DNA of 60,000 nt from Rhizopus arrhizus. Lineage: Eukaryota; Mucoromycota; Mucoromycetes; Mucorales; Rhizopodaceae. The stretch spans positions 377,501 to 437,500 of the forward strand of contig JAKZZE010000032.1 in NCBI GenBank assembly GCA_024220505.1, read 5' to 3'. The notes under the pieces are model-generated. The model saw nothing but the letters and a program-made list of their open reading frames with translations. It was not told the DNA's origin and made no database searches. Both the position numbers and the translations under genes were made by a program. This document shows positions 24,039 through 35,734 of the stretch, piece by piece (the stretch's first letter is position 1; each line of letters opens with the position of its first letter).

Positions 24039-25866
24039 TTAAGGAATGAAAAGAGGGGTTTGTACACCTTTATTGATACGTTCATATCTAGACATTTCTC
24101 TCTCATGCTTCAAATCTTTTAATTGTTTTTCCAGCTTTTTCTTTTCCTGTGCTTCTGTTTCTAATGCACGTTGATGTTCGATTTGGATATCACTAATCAT
24201 CTTTTTGAATTCTTTACGCAGTGAGGCAGTGGTCGTATTGTCCTTTGTTTTCCCTAGACGCACATTCTTTGCTCTTTCTTCCAACAGACGGCCTTCCAGC
24301 TGCTTGACCTCCCTTGTCAGGAGCTCGATCCGTCTTTCATAATTGGCCCTATCATTTTCAAACTCCATCGCGGTCCCCGTCAGCCTATCGAATTCTTTCA
24401 GGATGCCTTCAAAGTTGGCCTCCATCGCTGCACTTTGCTCAATCCAGGCGGCCTCTCGTTCATAAAACTCGGCACCGGGACGGATCCGTTGCTGAAGCTC
24501 GGCCTCCAACTGGCTGATGTGGGCCTCACGCGCCTCGAGTGCCCTCGACTTATCCTTCACGAGCCACTCGAGGTCGCGGCAGGTCGACAGCAGCTTGTCA
24601 TGCTCCTGCCTCATCCTTTCGTACTCACGATCGGTCTTGTCCAGCAAGGCCGCTTGCTCCTGCTGTGCCTCCCCTCTGTCGTCCAACGGTTGGTTTCGGA
24701 GCATGAGCACCTCCTCACGGCATCGATTGATCTCGTCCTTGAGGGCCACTTCTTGTCTTTCAAATTCCGCGGCTTGTGCCTGAATCTGCTTGAGCTGGGT
24801 CTCCATGCTGGCCACCAGCGCTCTCAGCCGAGCCACCTCGGCCTCTGGGTCCTCGGACGGGTGTGATGGAGGCCCGGAGGGCGGCTGCCTCAGGTGCTGT
24901 TCAAGGCTGGCTAGTAAACTCAGGGTATCGGTGGTCGTGCTGTGATGCACATTGTGTTTCTTGAGGATGGAGAGTAGCGTCTGTGTGATGTCTTCTAGAT
25001 CGGATCGCATCTGCGGTGATGTGCTGGATCGCTTTTCGAGTTGCTCTAGTCCATGACAGAGCACGCCTGCGGTGTGTTCCAGTATCCTGTATTGTGTCTG
25101 AATCTCTTCTGTCTTTAGCTCTTTTAGTTGTCTCGTCAGTTCCTCTACCTTCCTATCCGCCTCCTGAGCTTCGTCTCGAGTCAAGAGCACAGATTGTCGG
25201 TTGGATGCGAGTTGGGAGAGTGAGTGGGACGTCTCTTGAATTTTTTTATCCAATTCCAGTTTGGATGCCGAATTTCTTACTTTTATCTTCAATTTATCAC
25301 GACGCTGTGTGGAACATGAGCAAGTCATAAAAAGATGGGCTCATCGATTCGTACCTCTTTTAAATCTTCAATTTCTTCAAATGACATCACTTTATATTCG
25401 CGAGCGTCAATCATGGCTTGAGAGACAAGCAACTGTAAAAATAAATCTTGTTGATGAACCTCCGACTTGATATGTTTTGTGGGTGACCTTATTTTCCACA
25501 TATTCTCAAGTTCTTGAGAAAGATCGTCGTCTAATGTGGTGATGGAAGAAGTAGAAGAAGATAAAGAAGAATGATAAATATTGGGTTCTTCTACTTTAGC
25601 TATAATACATAAGAAAACTCTTTCTTTCATAAAAAATAAGTAGTACCTTGCTGAGAGCTTTTGCGTGCAGACGCTTGAGAATCTCGAATGCGGAAAGGAG
25701 ATCGAGCAGGTAATGTAGGTGAAGCGGATGATCGAACAGATTGTCTATCGTCTTCTTTAACAGGTGAGGATTTTAAAGGTTCTTTCTTTTGAAAATTGAA
25801 AAAGTTGGTTCGAGCTAATTTCAAACCCATGGGTCTATTGTCATCATCAGTTGTCTGTCTGGGCAT
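24039..25866 (-). CDS. Uds1 (up-regulated during septation)-domain coiled-coil protein
   Basis: Exons 25866-25647, 25599-25355 and 25304-24039 join in phase to 576 codons. An unstructured Ser/Arg N-terminus is followed by the Uds1-type block: DLFLQLLVSQAMIDAREYKV, MSFEEIEDLKE, then RRDKLKIKVRNSASKLELDK. The remaining 400 or so residues are long heptad-type coiled coils rich in E, Q, R and L, with a Pro/Ser break near the SGPPSHPSEDPE segment. It probably acts at septa or in polarised growth, by family. An upstream ATG at 25936-25934 followed directly by a 58-bp intron would add four residues and may be the true start. The coiled-coil exon is noticeably GC-richer than its neighbours. Confidence 0.85.
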
Positions 25867-26276
25867 AATTGGAATCTGATAGAACAAGAGTTAAAAAAAA
25901 AAGAGCTTTAAAACATCAAAAGTAGATGATTACCATTGTATTTTAATGTATATAAAAAAAAAGGAAAGAAAAAAATAAAATAAAATTTAAAAATGTGTTA
26001 CAATTTTACAAGTGTGGCATAATAATGTGATTTGTCACATAGTGTTTCATCATTAGATCCCTTACATATTCTCTTGCATTCTTTTCGCTTCCGTACGATG
26101 CAATTGACTTTTTTTACAATGGATTTTGGATCTTAAAAAAAAAAAATGCTTCTTTACAAGTTGATAAAAAGTAACTATATTTAGAAAAAGTAAAAGGAGG
26201 AAAAGCACCTTATTACTACTGGGATGAATTTTATGCGAAATTTTTTTTTTGTAAATTTTTTTTTTTTTACTTGTAA

Positions 26277-26774
26277 ATGTCAGAATACGAACAAGTATCA
26301 TTCGCACCTGATCCAGAATATTCAGGCTCCAATAATAACAGCAAAAAACCACTCAAAGCACTTCGATGTCGTAAATGTCGACGTTTACTTGTTGGAGGTG
26401 AAAATGTGATTGACCATGAACCTGGAAAAGGACAAATGTCATTTTCTTACCATAAACGTAATGCGGACATCAACACCACCACAGCAACCACAACAACCTC
26501 AGAACCTGTAGAAGCCAACAAGGCACTTAATCCTCTGCTTGCTTCCTTGGCTGCCAAAAACAATACCTGTTCTTCTCATTTTATAGAACCCATGCAGTGG
26601 CTGGAGGGCTTTGTTGAGGATCTTCAGGGACGTATTGACTGTCCAAAGTGTCAGTGCAAGATTGGATCCTACAACTGGTCTGGAGATCAGTGTTCGTGCG
26701 GTCGATGGATCACACCTTCTTTTATGCTTCATAGTAATAAAGTAGATGAAGTGAAAAATGTTGTATTCAAATAA
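26277..26774 (+). CDS. Stand-alone YVH1/DUSP12-type zinc-binding domain protein
   Basis: A single exon of 165 codons matches only the C-terminal zinc domain of YVH1/DUSP12. It starts at LRCRKCRRLL, then VIDHEPG, CSSHFIEPMQWL, RIDCPKCQCKIGSYNW, QCSCGRWITPSFMLH and the final KVDEV. All expected Cys/His ligands are present. There is no dual-specificity phosphatase domain: the upstream sequence is the Uds1 promoter region. In yeast the YVH1 zinc domain alone suffices to release Mrt4 from pre-60S ribosomes (established knowledge), so a phosphatase-free version could still serve in 60S maturation. Confidence 0.9.
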   Translation: MSEYEQVSFAPDPEYSGSNNNSKKPLKALRCRKCRRLLVGGENVIDHEPGKGQMSFSYHKRNADINTTTATTTTSEPVEANKALNPLLASLAAKNNTCSSHFIEPMQWLEGFVEDLQGRIDCPKCQCKIGSYNWSGDQCSCGRWITPSFMLHSNKVDEVKNVVFK

Positions 26775-26873
26775 CAATAAAAACAATGAAGAGGCTGTAT
26801 ATTCCTTGATTGCTTCAACCAGAGACATGACGACACTTTTTTAATAGAGGAAACGGCTTTTGTCTTGAATGAT

Positions 26874-27070
26874 TCATTCAGTTTGCTTTAAAGATTCTGT
26901 ATTAGTGGGTGCTTTCTTATAGTATGCTCTTGAAAGAAAGAAACTGAGAGAAGCATTGAAAACCTTTGCCTGATCCAAAATATCCATCTTAACTGTAACG
27001 ATGCTATGATCTGGTTTACTCGAATAACAAACCATGGTATGGTTAGCCTTAAAGCTGATTTTCTTGGTGT
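26874..27070 (-). CDS. Possible terminal exon of an unrecognised small gene
   Basis: Reads ISFKANHTMVCYSS, IVTVKMDILDQAKVFNA and SLSFFLSRAYYKKAPT before a stop. Composition and strand pattern look coding, and a plausible acceptor precedes it. No upstream exon was established and the family was not recognised. It converges on the YVH1-type gene. Confidence 0.3.
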
Positions 27071-27192
27071 AAACAAACTGTATCCTTTCTCTTTTTAATA
27101 ATAACAATATCCTGCAGTTTTTATTTTGTTTTGCCTCAATCCCAAAGGTCTTTTTTTTTATTCGGCTCATGCACAGCAACAATGCAAGCAAA

Positions 27193-28211
27193 ATTTTATA
27201 AAAAACGAGATCGAAATGATGTAAAAGGATGGATTACTTTTATACAAATATATAGTACAACTGGATCGTTTACAGATTAAGGTTGTTTATCAGGCATTCA
27301 TGAAGACTACATAGTCAATAGAGTTATATCCGAATAAAGACATGTGCTTGTAAGGGGCGAATACTTTTCATCAGGATTAAAGGGCTCACTGTGCCATGCT
27401 GTCATACGTAATGTACATTCAGGGAGAAACAAGGAATATTACCTTTTTTTTCTTCTTCTTTTGACTTGGCGTATTTTTCTCAATAAATTCAACATTACAA
27501 TCTGGATGAGAGTCTGAGTATTTGGCCTTTGAAAATGATTCGCAAAATACTATTCAATTTAAAAGCTTTGAATAATTTAATCAATTGTTGATGGACCGAA
27601 ACATTATTATTATCTTTTATCAAGAGACAGTGCCAAGCAAAATTTCTTCAGTGCCTTTTATTGTCAAAGCTTTGTATTCCAATTCCAAGATCTTCAGTCT
27701 CAAAGTTTGCAAAGCAAGATAGGATGCGATTTTACAAAGATTGATGATCACAAGTCAACCAATCTCTTGAGTTTACTCCAATCATTTTTATTTTTTGTTT
27801 GAAGAAAAAACTAATTTCTTCCTAAGAGCTGGATAACTCCCTGCCTCTGATCTTAATGAAAAATCCAATATTTATTAGACGCTCAGATATCCTGAAGAAC
27901 ACTGTCGAAAAATGAATAATGTGCTGTTTAAAACAGAATGCTTGTAAGACAAAGTCTCTTTATAAACATGCCTACACGATAATCCAGATTGATCATAGCA
28001 ATTTGTTGTATCTCTGGTTTTTGCTTGTGATTTACACTGGATTTTATAAGCTATGAACGATCCGTTGACTGTAGGCCATACTGTCACTTTTGGGTTCTAA
28101 ATTGTCGAGATAAAAAAAATCTGGTTGGCTGACCCGAATTTTAACCCTCCACCCCCTTCCTTCCCTCTGTGACAGAAAATTTTTTCTTTTTTTCTTGAAC
28201 TTTTATAAATT
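27193..28211. other. Gene-free stretch upstream of prohibitin
   Basis: No coding segment recognised. The last 100 bases are pyrimidine-rich (CCCTCCACCCCC and a T tract) and act as the likely PHB2 promoter and leader. Confidence 0.5.
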
Positions 28212-29202
28212 ATGGCACAGCAAGCAAAGCAAGCAGCTCAAAGATTAGGAGGCATGTTCCCCAAGGGATCCGGTAAAGGCATTGGTGGCGCCATCGGTGC
28301 CCTTGCCGTTCTTGGTGGTGTTGGCTATGGTGTGAATGCGTCTCTTTTCAACGGTAAAGAGGAATTCAGGGACCCTTGAATAAAAACTGATTTGTTTCAT
28401 ATAGTCGATGGTGGTCACCGTGCTATCAAGTACACTCGTCTTTTTGGTGTTCAAGATACCGTTTATGCTGAAGGAACCCACATTATGATTCCTTGGTTTG
28501 AAACCCCCGTCGTTTACGATGTCCGTGCAAAGCCTCGTAACGTTGCTTCCTTGACTGGTACCAAAGGTAACGCTGGAGGACAAGAAAAAAATAAGAGAGA
28601 GAGAATTAAATAGGACATGTTTGATAGATTTACAAATGGTCAACATCACCTGTCGTGTACTTTCAAAGCCTCGTGTTGATCAACTCGCCACAGTCTACCG
28701 TACATTGGGTCAAGACTATGACGAACGTATCTTGCCTTCGATTGTCAATGAAGTTCTTAAATCTGTTGTTGCCCAATTCACTGCCTCTCAATTGATTACC
28801 CAGCGTGAACGTGTCTCACGTCTTGTCCGTGAAAACCTTGTTCGTCGTGCTCTTCGTTTCAACATCATCCTTGACGATGTCTCTATCACCCATGTTGGAT
28901 TCTCACCCGTGTTTGAAAGTGCAGTCGAAGCCAAGCAAATCGCTCAACAAGACGCTCAACGTGCTGCTTTCATTGTCGACCGTGCTCGTCAAGAGAAGCA
29001 ATCGATCATTGTCCGTGCTCAAGGTGAGGCCAAGTCTGCTGAACTGATCGGTGAGGCCATCAAGAATAAGCCTGGATTCCTTGAGTTGAAGCGTATTGAA
29101 GCCGCTCGTGAAGTTGCCGGTGTGATTTCAAGATCTGGAAACAAGGTCATGCTCGACTCTGACACTTTATTATTGAACATCAACACACCCAAGCAAGCTT
29201 AA
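28212..29202 (+). CDS. PHB2: Prohibitin 2, mitochondrial inner membrane scaffold
   Basis: PHB1/PHB2 form ring complexes in the inner membrane that stabilise proteases and respiratory proteins. Three exons (28212-28353, 28405-28566, 28628-29202) join in phase to 292 codons. An N-terminal Gly-rich membrane segment (GGAIGALAVLGGVGYGVNAS) precedes the PHB domain: DGGHRAIKYTRLFGV, EGTHIMIPWFETPVVYDVR, GTKDLQMVNITCRVLSKP. The C-terminal coiled coil includes ERVSRLVRENLVRRA and ARQEKQSIIVRAQGEAKSAE. The N-terminal hydrophobic anchor and the PRNVASLTGTKD block favour PHB2 over PHB1. Codon use is strongly biased, as expected for a highly expressed gene. Confidence 0.95.
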
Positions 29203-29700
29203 AAAAGTAGATGAGAAGAAGAAAAAGGAGAGCGAGGATATAACACATAATAAAAATAGAAGTTTTCTTTTTATATAGTTTTTTTATTTGTTTGTGTATT
29301 TAAAATGAACTATCGCATTCATCTAGATTATATGCAGAGTAAAATATAAATGTAAAATGGAAAGAAAAAGGATACATTGAGTTTACATTTATTAAACGTA
29401 ACACATAAACAGAGTAAGCTATAGTAAAACTTTGGTTTGAGTATTGGTAAATGTAGATTGGCGTGGACAGCATGCAAACAAACCAGATCCTGGTGTATGT
29501 GTGTTGATGGTACTGAGACAAGCCAGGTATCGTTTGTATCTTTATGAGTCGTTCAACTCGTACCAAGGAGGAGTAAGGCACTTTCCTTGCTTATTTATTA
29601 TTATTCAAAGAAGTTGTTTTACAACATTTACGGTCATTTTATGATTATTCAAAAAAGAAATGCTTTTCAAAACAGATATTGTATTCATACATAAAAATAA
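29203..29700. other. Spacer between convergent PHB2 and kelch genes
   Basis: Contains the 3' ends of both genes, AT-rich, with AATAAA-like signals near 29250. No coding signal. Confidence 0.5.
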
Positions 29701-31517
29701 TTAAGATACAGTAGTAAATGGCTTGATGATCGTAATGGTTGCATTGTCTGTAGCTGAGGGTGACTGAGCAATGATGGATTCATGCGTTGCTTCATCCGGC
29801 TTTTCATGCAGTGTAACCGAATCATTTTGATTGTTGGGTGTGCATGTGTATTCTTGATAAAGTGTAGGTAAATCCTTACTGAAATGAAGTGAATTCCGTC
29901 TTTTATTTCTTCTTTTTTTGTACACAAATACCTAACAACAGGATTATTTTTCTTGTCTATAAATTTTGTTTCTTTTTGCCTTACCACAACGGATAGAATG
30001 AGAATAGTGGCAAAAGATAAACCAATTGAAAGACCAATGATGGCTGGTGTTGTTAGTTTTTCGTCTGTCGAATTGAATGAATCCAGCCAAGTGTAATTAT
30101 TATTAAGCGATAAAAAACGGACATCGTTTGTAAGAATTCCTTTTTGATTTACACCAAAAAGAACAATTAAGGTATTTTTGTAAAGTACAGCTAATAACAT
30201 TCGTTATAGTTCACATAGAAGCATTCTTTGTTATTGTCACCTTCATGCCCATATCTCGGTCCACCACTGAAATATAAACCTTGATCTTGTATCTTTGAAT
30301 ATTCTAATGACTTTGTATCAAACAAATATAAATAATCTGGTACAGCGACAGCAGCTCCTATATACAATGTGAAAGTAAGGACGGATTGTTTGTTTAGTGA
30401 TATTTTTACTTACGTCTTGAGAATCGCATGGCACCACCATATATCAGAATCTTGCTAGAAAAAGGTACTTGCATGCATCGTTCAATTAGGATAAGGTGTT
30501 ATAAGAATTTCATGGCGAACTTACATGCAGTAGCAGTATGATGGTACCGATCGGAGATATTAAGTGAAGTATTGACTTGGTTTAATACCCAACTACCATC
30601 CAAAGTATTGTAAAATAAGACATCCTTCATGGATGAAATGTTACCTTGCCCTGGTGGCCCTATCATACCGCCAATATAAACAATATTTATGCCATCCGTA
30701 TCGAGTGTGGCTGTATGACCGTTCCTTGAGAATGCATTAGGTGGCAATGCAGCTGCATTTACTGACCAAGTCTTTATTTGTTGATGAGTACATACAAAAG
30801 CAGAGCAAAACAAAAAAAAAAGTCTTTATTTTACCATGAGTTGAATGTTTAAAATGGTGGTATTCACAACAGGATCTCCTGTGTAATTATCACTAACCGA
30901 TGTTAATTCTTTGATTTCTCTTATTATCATCACTTACTATAGTCCTCCCCAATAATACACCAGACCTTGTTTTGGTACACTCACCGCTGTTCCCGAAAAT
31001 CTATTTTCCATGCTTGTAAGCAACACTTTCTTTTTTTTATATTGTATGTATCCTTTACATGCTTGCTTCAGAATCACATCTATTTGGGATTGTCTTCCAC
31101 TGGTTATTTTGTTTATCATAGGTTTTTGTCACATTCGTGATCATATTACCCCCACTATAGCCTCCGTCTAGCACAAAGCTGGTATTAGATATCAGTGCTA
31201 TACTACTGCTCATCGAGGGTTCTGTCTGGTAATTGGCTGGAGACGGTACACAACTCCATTGATCTGTGTTTACTGGGAGTGTTTGTGTTAAATCCAAAAA
31301 ATGAAATTCATCCACTGTACTGTGTTGCCAAATACTTCCAATGGCGACATAACCACCTGAATAGCAGTAAATGCTATCCTGTATCAACACACAGGCTAAT
31401 TAAAATATAAAAGTCGTTACTATTACATTCATTTTCCATTTTCTCTTCTTTACATGATTGATAATTAGGAGTAACAGTTGCACAATGAACAACTGATATC
31501 AGTAATAATATTAACAT
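29701..31517 (-). CDS. Kelch-repeat type I membrane protein
   Basis: Nine exons join in phase to 471 codons: 31517-31427, 31395-31059, 31012-30938, 30892-30835, 30771-30525, 30467-30414, 30357-30241, 30190-29932, 29878-29701. A signal peptide (MLILLLISVVHC) starts the protein. An ectodomain of kelch-like blades follows: DSIYCYSGGYVA, SFVLDGGYSGGN, GLVYYWGG, NIVYIGGMIGPP, KILIYGGAMRFSR and TLIVLFGVNQKG. One membrane span (PAIIGLSIGLSFATILILSV) leads to a basic stop-transfer and a cytoplasmic tail of about 80 residues. Several exons are very short (54-75 bp). Such proteins are plausible cell-surface or polarity factors; the ligand is unknown. A start 27 codons upstream (31598) is possible. Confidence 0.85.
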
Positions 31518-31633
31518 TATAAAAAGAAAAAAGCACAAAAAAAAAGGGAAAAGCTGATCAACAATGATTGATTCAAAAGGAGGCAAATAATACTGCACCT
31601 CCTCATTATTTTAAAAGCCATTGTATACGTTTA

Positions 31634-33762
31634 TTATTCTACTTCCATGTCGGAATCTTGATTGGTTATCTGCTCTGTGCTTTGAGCTTGTTTACTTGCA
31701 TTTTTTAATCGAACACTTTTACTTAGTAATTTGGATCGAAGCTCTTGCAAGTTGATATGTGATCGACGCACAAAGGCAGGTACAGGTATATGTCGATAAT
31801 CTACAGTCTCTCTCTGCCAGCTGTTCAATTCTCTCCAATCGAGATCTTTACATAGCACATTTAATTCAAATGTATGTGAAGACATCTTTTGTGCACTTAT
31901 ATCAACTACTCGCTTATTCTATATACAATAATCATGAATTCATAAATTCGCTTGATAATCTGTTTTTGTACCAGTGCTTGAATTCTTTGATTGCTATCCT
32001 TTTCCCTTTTTTTCATCATTTTTTCACGAAATTCTCTACGTTTCGCCATCTGCTCTTCATATCTCTTTCTTTCTCTTTCTCTTCTCACCCGTTCTTCTCT
32101 CTCACGCCTTTCTCTCTCTTCACGCAGCTTTCAATTATGTCAGTACAGACAAAGCAATTTTTGATAGTGGTCATACCTGCTGCTGTCTTGCTTTCTTTTC
32201 ATCATTAATCTTGTTATACAGCTCACCAATATCAAACACTGGCGTCTTGGGTGATTCAGACAAAGGCCTTGCATCATTTACTTTATTAGATTGTTGCTGT
32301 TCAAAGGCTCGCTGTTTTGCTTGTGCGAGCCATTTATCTTGATTTTGTAATACAATAGGTGGTCGTTGCTCCTTTTTCTCTAATTGAGGTGGAGGAGGTT
32401 GATGATCAAGTGCTAATTTAGGTGTTGATGAAGGTGGTGGATCCTTTGAAAGCGCTAATCCAGGTATTTTTACAACAGGCTTTGATGGAGGAGGCTAAAT
32501 AGATGAGGTGCATAAAATGTAAATATTGCACTGATTTTTTTTTAAAAAAAATACCTTTGCTTCCTCTGTTGCAGGTTTTTTTATATTTAATTTGATTCTC
32601 AAGACATTGCGTCCGTCTACATACAATAAGTTTTCTGTTATCCGATAAGAATGTGTATTTACCATTTGCTGTTGAACTGTTCGTTTGTGAAGTATTATTA
32701 TTAACTATATTTGTATCATGGTTAATTGGTGTATCATTCTTAATGGAAGGCGGAGTGATGTTCACATCTATATTCTAAAGTCAAATATGTACATTCAACA
32801 TCTTTACAGACATACTTACTTTGTTCTACATGCGGTTTTTTCACCGTATTTGATCCTCCATGAATCTTATTCCAATACTTGTCAAAGGCAGCTTCAAATT
32901 TCTTTCCGAGTAGATGAACTTCATGGTGAGGTGGATTGTACTTGTAACAATTTTCAAATATAAGCTTATAATCATTGTAAAATTCATCCTCATTCGCATA
33001 TTTTGATTGCTTCCATTTTTCTTCAATTGTCGCCATATCCATAGGCTGTTTAATAATATCATAATAATCTGCTGCACCCCAAGCCGCTGCATCCACAGGC
33101 CTTTCAAACGGCCACGTTAAATGAGCATGTTTTGGTTTCTTGAATTCCTTAATAACTGATCCAACATGCTTATGCTCTTCTTCAGATATATCAGTTCGTT
33201 CTTCCGTTGTCTTTTTCTCTGCCTAAATATATTTTAGAGGATCTATTGAGTCTATGTACATTTATAAAGCAAAACAAAATTTACAGGTGGAGTAGCTCTT
33301 AGTTTGATTAATTGTTTTTTAAACACCTTTTCAAATTCTCTTGCTGTGTCACAAACTGGATCCGTTGGATTATTGTACAAATAACAATTATTTAGCATTA
33401 ATTCAACATCTGCAATGAATTCTTCCTTGGAGTGATAATCGTCTAGCTTTTTTTGAATTGTGCTCAAGTCCATGGGATGTTTAATGATGTCAAAGTAGTC
33501 TGGAATGTTAAAATAAACAGGATCTACAGGTTGAAGGAAGGGAGTTGCAAAAGGACAATTCCATAATTTTTTGAATATTCCTGTAACAAGTCGTTTATCT
33601 TGAAGAGACATGGGTTCACTATAAATAAAAAAAAAAGCGTAAAAACACGTTGTAATTCCTTCCCCTTTCTAAATGTCATTACGGTGCTCGATCCTTGGGT
33701 GGTTCACTTTCTTCAGCTGCAATAGTGGCATAGGGTCTCTTTTGAGCAATGCCGGATATCAT
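31634..33762 (-). CDS. Double-bromodomain (BET-like) chromatin protein without an evident ET domain
   Basis: Eight exons (33762-33683, 33618-33285, 33222-32830, 32774-32663, 32616-32555, 32494-32177, 32127-31972, 31918-31634) join in phase to 579 codons. Bromodomain 1 reads ATPFLQPVDPVYFNIPDYFD, IIKHPMDLSTIQKKL and NNCYLYNNPTDPV. Bromodomain 2 reads WPFERPVDAAAWGAADYYDI, IKQPMDMATIEEKW and ENCYKYNPPHHEV. Both keep the acetyl-lysine-binding Asn. After a Pro-rich linker comes a highly charged Arg/Glu coiled coil (REERERREREERVRRERERK) and a C-terminal block (LDWRELNSWQRETVDYRHIP) that is not a typical ET domain. The donor of exon 3 was chosen at 32830 because it alone keeps phase. Confidence 0.87.
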
Positions 33763-34570
33763 TGTAGTGTAAAAGAAGAACAAGAAAAAAAAAATATTGT
33801 AAAGGTGTGACGTATCAGAAGCATTTAAAAGACCGAATAAACAATGGATTAAAATTGTGCTACTTTTTTTTTTTTTTTACAAACTTACTGTTGTCAACAG
33901 AAAATGATAATGATATAGATAAAGGACGATGTCATATTAACATTATATACTGCTTTGGAAAAAAGAATTGAATGATATTCCTATTGAAAAGTATCGTAGA
34001 AGCATTTGCACCTACACAAAGTATAAGTCTACCTCTTTAAGTTAATACTTTTGTAGACACCACTTTATACATGCTCTTCAAAAGACCTTTCTAATATACA
34101 AGATGCTTCTTTAGTGTGGTAGATAGCCTATCTCTATCAAATGAAGTACTTTATTCTCACTAATTCAGTGGGAAACATCCTCACATATGTGTTTCTCCTT
34201 CATTGCAAATAGGCTACTTTTTCTTTTCATTGTCTATAGATCGAATGTTGATTTTGAAAGTCACAACATATTCATTATATACATGTTTATTGCACAGAGA
34301 ATGTATTGATTGATTCTTCTCAATGATATACTTTTTTTAACATCTTAGCTACCCTTGATTGTCGCATTGATGATTAACAAGTTAACCCACAGGACTATTT
34401 ACCAAGATAGTTTACTTGGTTGAATCAAACAGCAAATCGAGCGACCTTCATTGAAGACGCTTCTCGACACCAAAGAAGCTTTTCTATTGCTTGTCATTTG
34501 AGTGGTTGAAGCTAGTTCTTTATAATAACTTGCTATTTTGATGTGCTTCGATAGACAAATGATACTAGTT

Positions 34571-34614
<44 letters not shown>

Positions 34615-35041
34615 TGATTAGCTAGTAGCAATTTCATAACCAAAATGATTATTAATGATGATCTTAACATGAAACATTCTCTTTACTCTAATAGAATTAC
34701 AAGAAATCGAAATCGTTTTATTACAAAGTGGTCAGCCAATAAAAGGGGCTTGCAATAAACAAATAAGAAAAAAAAAGGAGAATATCCTTTTTAGAATATA
34801 AAGAGAGCAACGATATATGAAATCACAAACTTATGGCATCTGATTCACAGAATGTTACTTTTGATCAATAATCTAAGGCTTACAGAGCATAGGGTAAGTA
34901 GAAAAGAACATGGTATATTTATTGACAACTATATTAAAAAAAGAAAGAATAAAAGAAAGTAACATAATAATATTAAAAATGATCAGTTTAAATACACAAA
35001 AGAAATAATACAAAAAAAAACATAAAAGAAGCATACACATA
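33763..35041. other. Gene-free stretch
   Basis: No coding signal. Contains a T run of about 31 nt followed by A12 at 34571-34613 and the divergent upstream region of the bromodomain gene. Confidence 0.5.
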
Positions 35042-35500
35042 TTATAATTGATTTCTCAATTGACTCTGTTTACCCCACACGAATTCATCACTTCTCTTTT
35101 TTATGACTCTACAAAATGCGACAGGCGTACGAGATTCATTGGCAGCAGCTATTAATCTAAGTTGATTTGGGTTTGATCTTGTATTTCGAATGTATTTATG
35201 TGTTATAAAAGCAGTAGGACATTGTGAATTGAGACATTCTTTTGGTGTACTAGATTCCTTCCAATGTATTTGCTCATGAATAATTGGTTTTGATGAAATA
35301 ATATCTTTAGTTATAGTTTTTGGTGGTGGAGAAGAGGGCGTGACAGGCTTTTTGGGCTTTACTGTAATGACTTTAGTTGAAGTTAACTTGACTGTGTGGT
35401 TAGTGGTTGTATTCCTTGATATTAGGTTGACTAGTGTCTTTTTCAGTGATTTTTTGATTTTTTCATTTGAGTGATGATTATTTAGAAAGAGTAAACGCAT
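35042..35500 (-). CDS. Basic hypothetical protein (152 aa)
   Basis: A single-exon frame of unknown function. The N-terminal half is Lys/Thr-rich (KPKKPVTPSSPPPKT) and the C-terminal half has a conserved-looking block, SQCPTAFITHKYIRNTRSNP followed by LRLIAAANESRTPVAFCRVI. There is no membrane span. The high net positive charge suggests nucleic-acid or organelle association, but this is only inference. Confidence 0.5.
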   Translation of the reverse strand: MRLLFLNNHHSNEKIKKSLKKTLVNLISRNTTTNHTVKLTSTKVITVKPKKPVTPSSPPPKTITKDIISSKPIIHEQIHWKESSTPKECLNSQCPTAFITHKYIRNTRSNPNQLRLIAAANESRTPVAFCRVIKKRSDEFVWGKQSQLRNQL

Positions 35501-35734
35501 GATGAAAGAAAAGAAAGTATAAAGATATTATGTAACTTTATATACTTTTGTTTGTTTATATTGACAGCTTATTCTTAAATTTCTAGACCTTCCTTCAATG
35601 CAAGATGTTAAAAATATATCAAGGTGCTTAATTCTCAGATTTGTTTATTTTCTCTTTTGTTACATTGACAAATGTACCTTATTTGAAACTAATGTAGGGG
35701 GAGAGAAGGTTCTGAGCTTTCTAAAATAAATACT

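Noticed and set aside
24435..24866. Plus-strand frames opposite the Uds1 coiled coil
   Set aside because: Shadows of the GC-rich coiled-coil exon.
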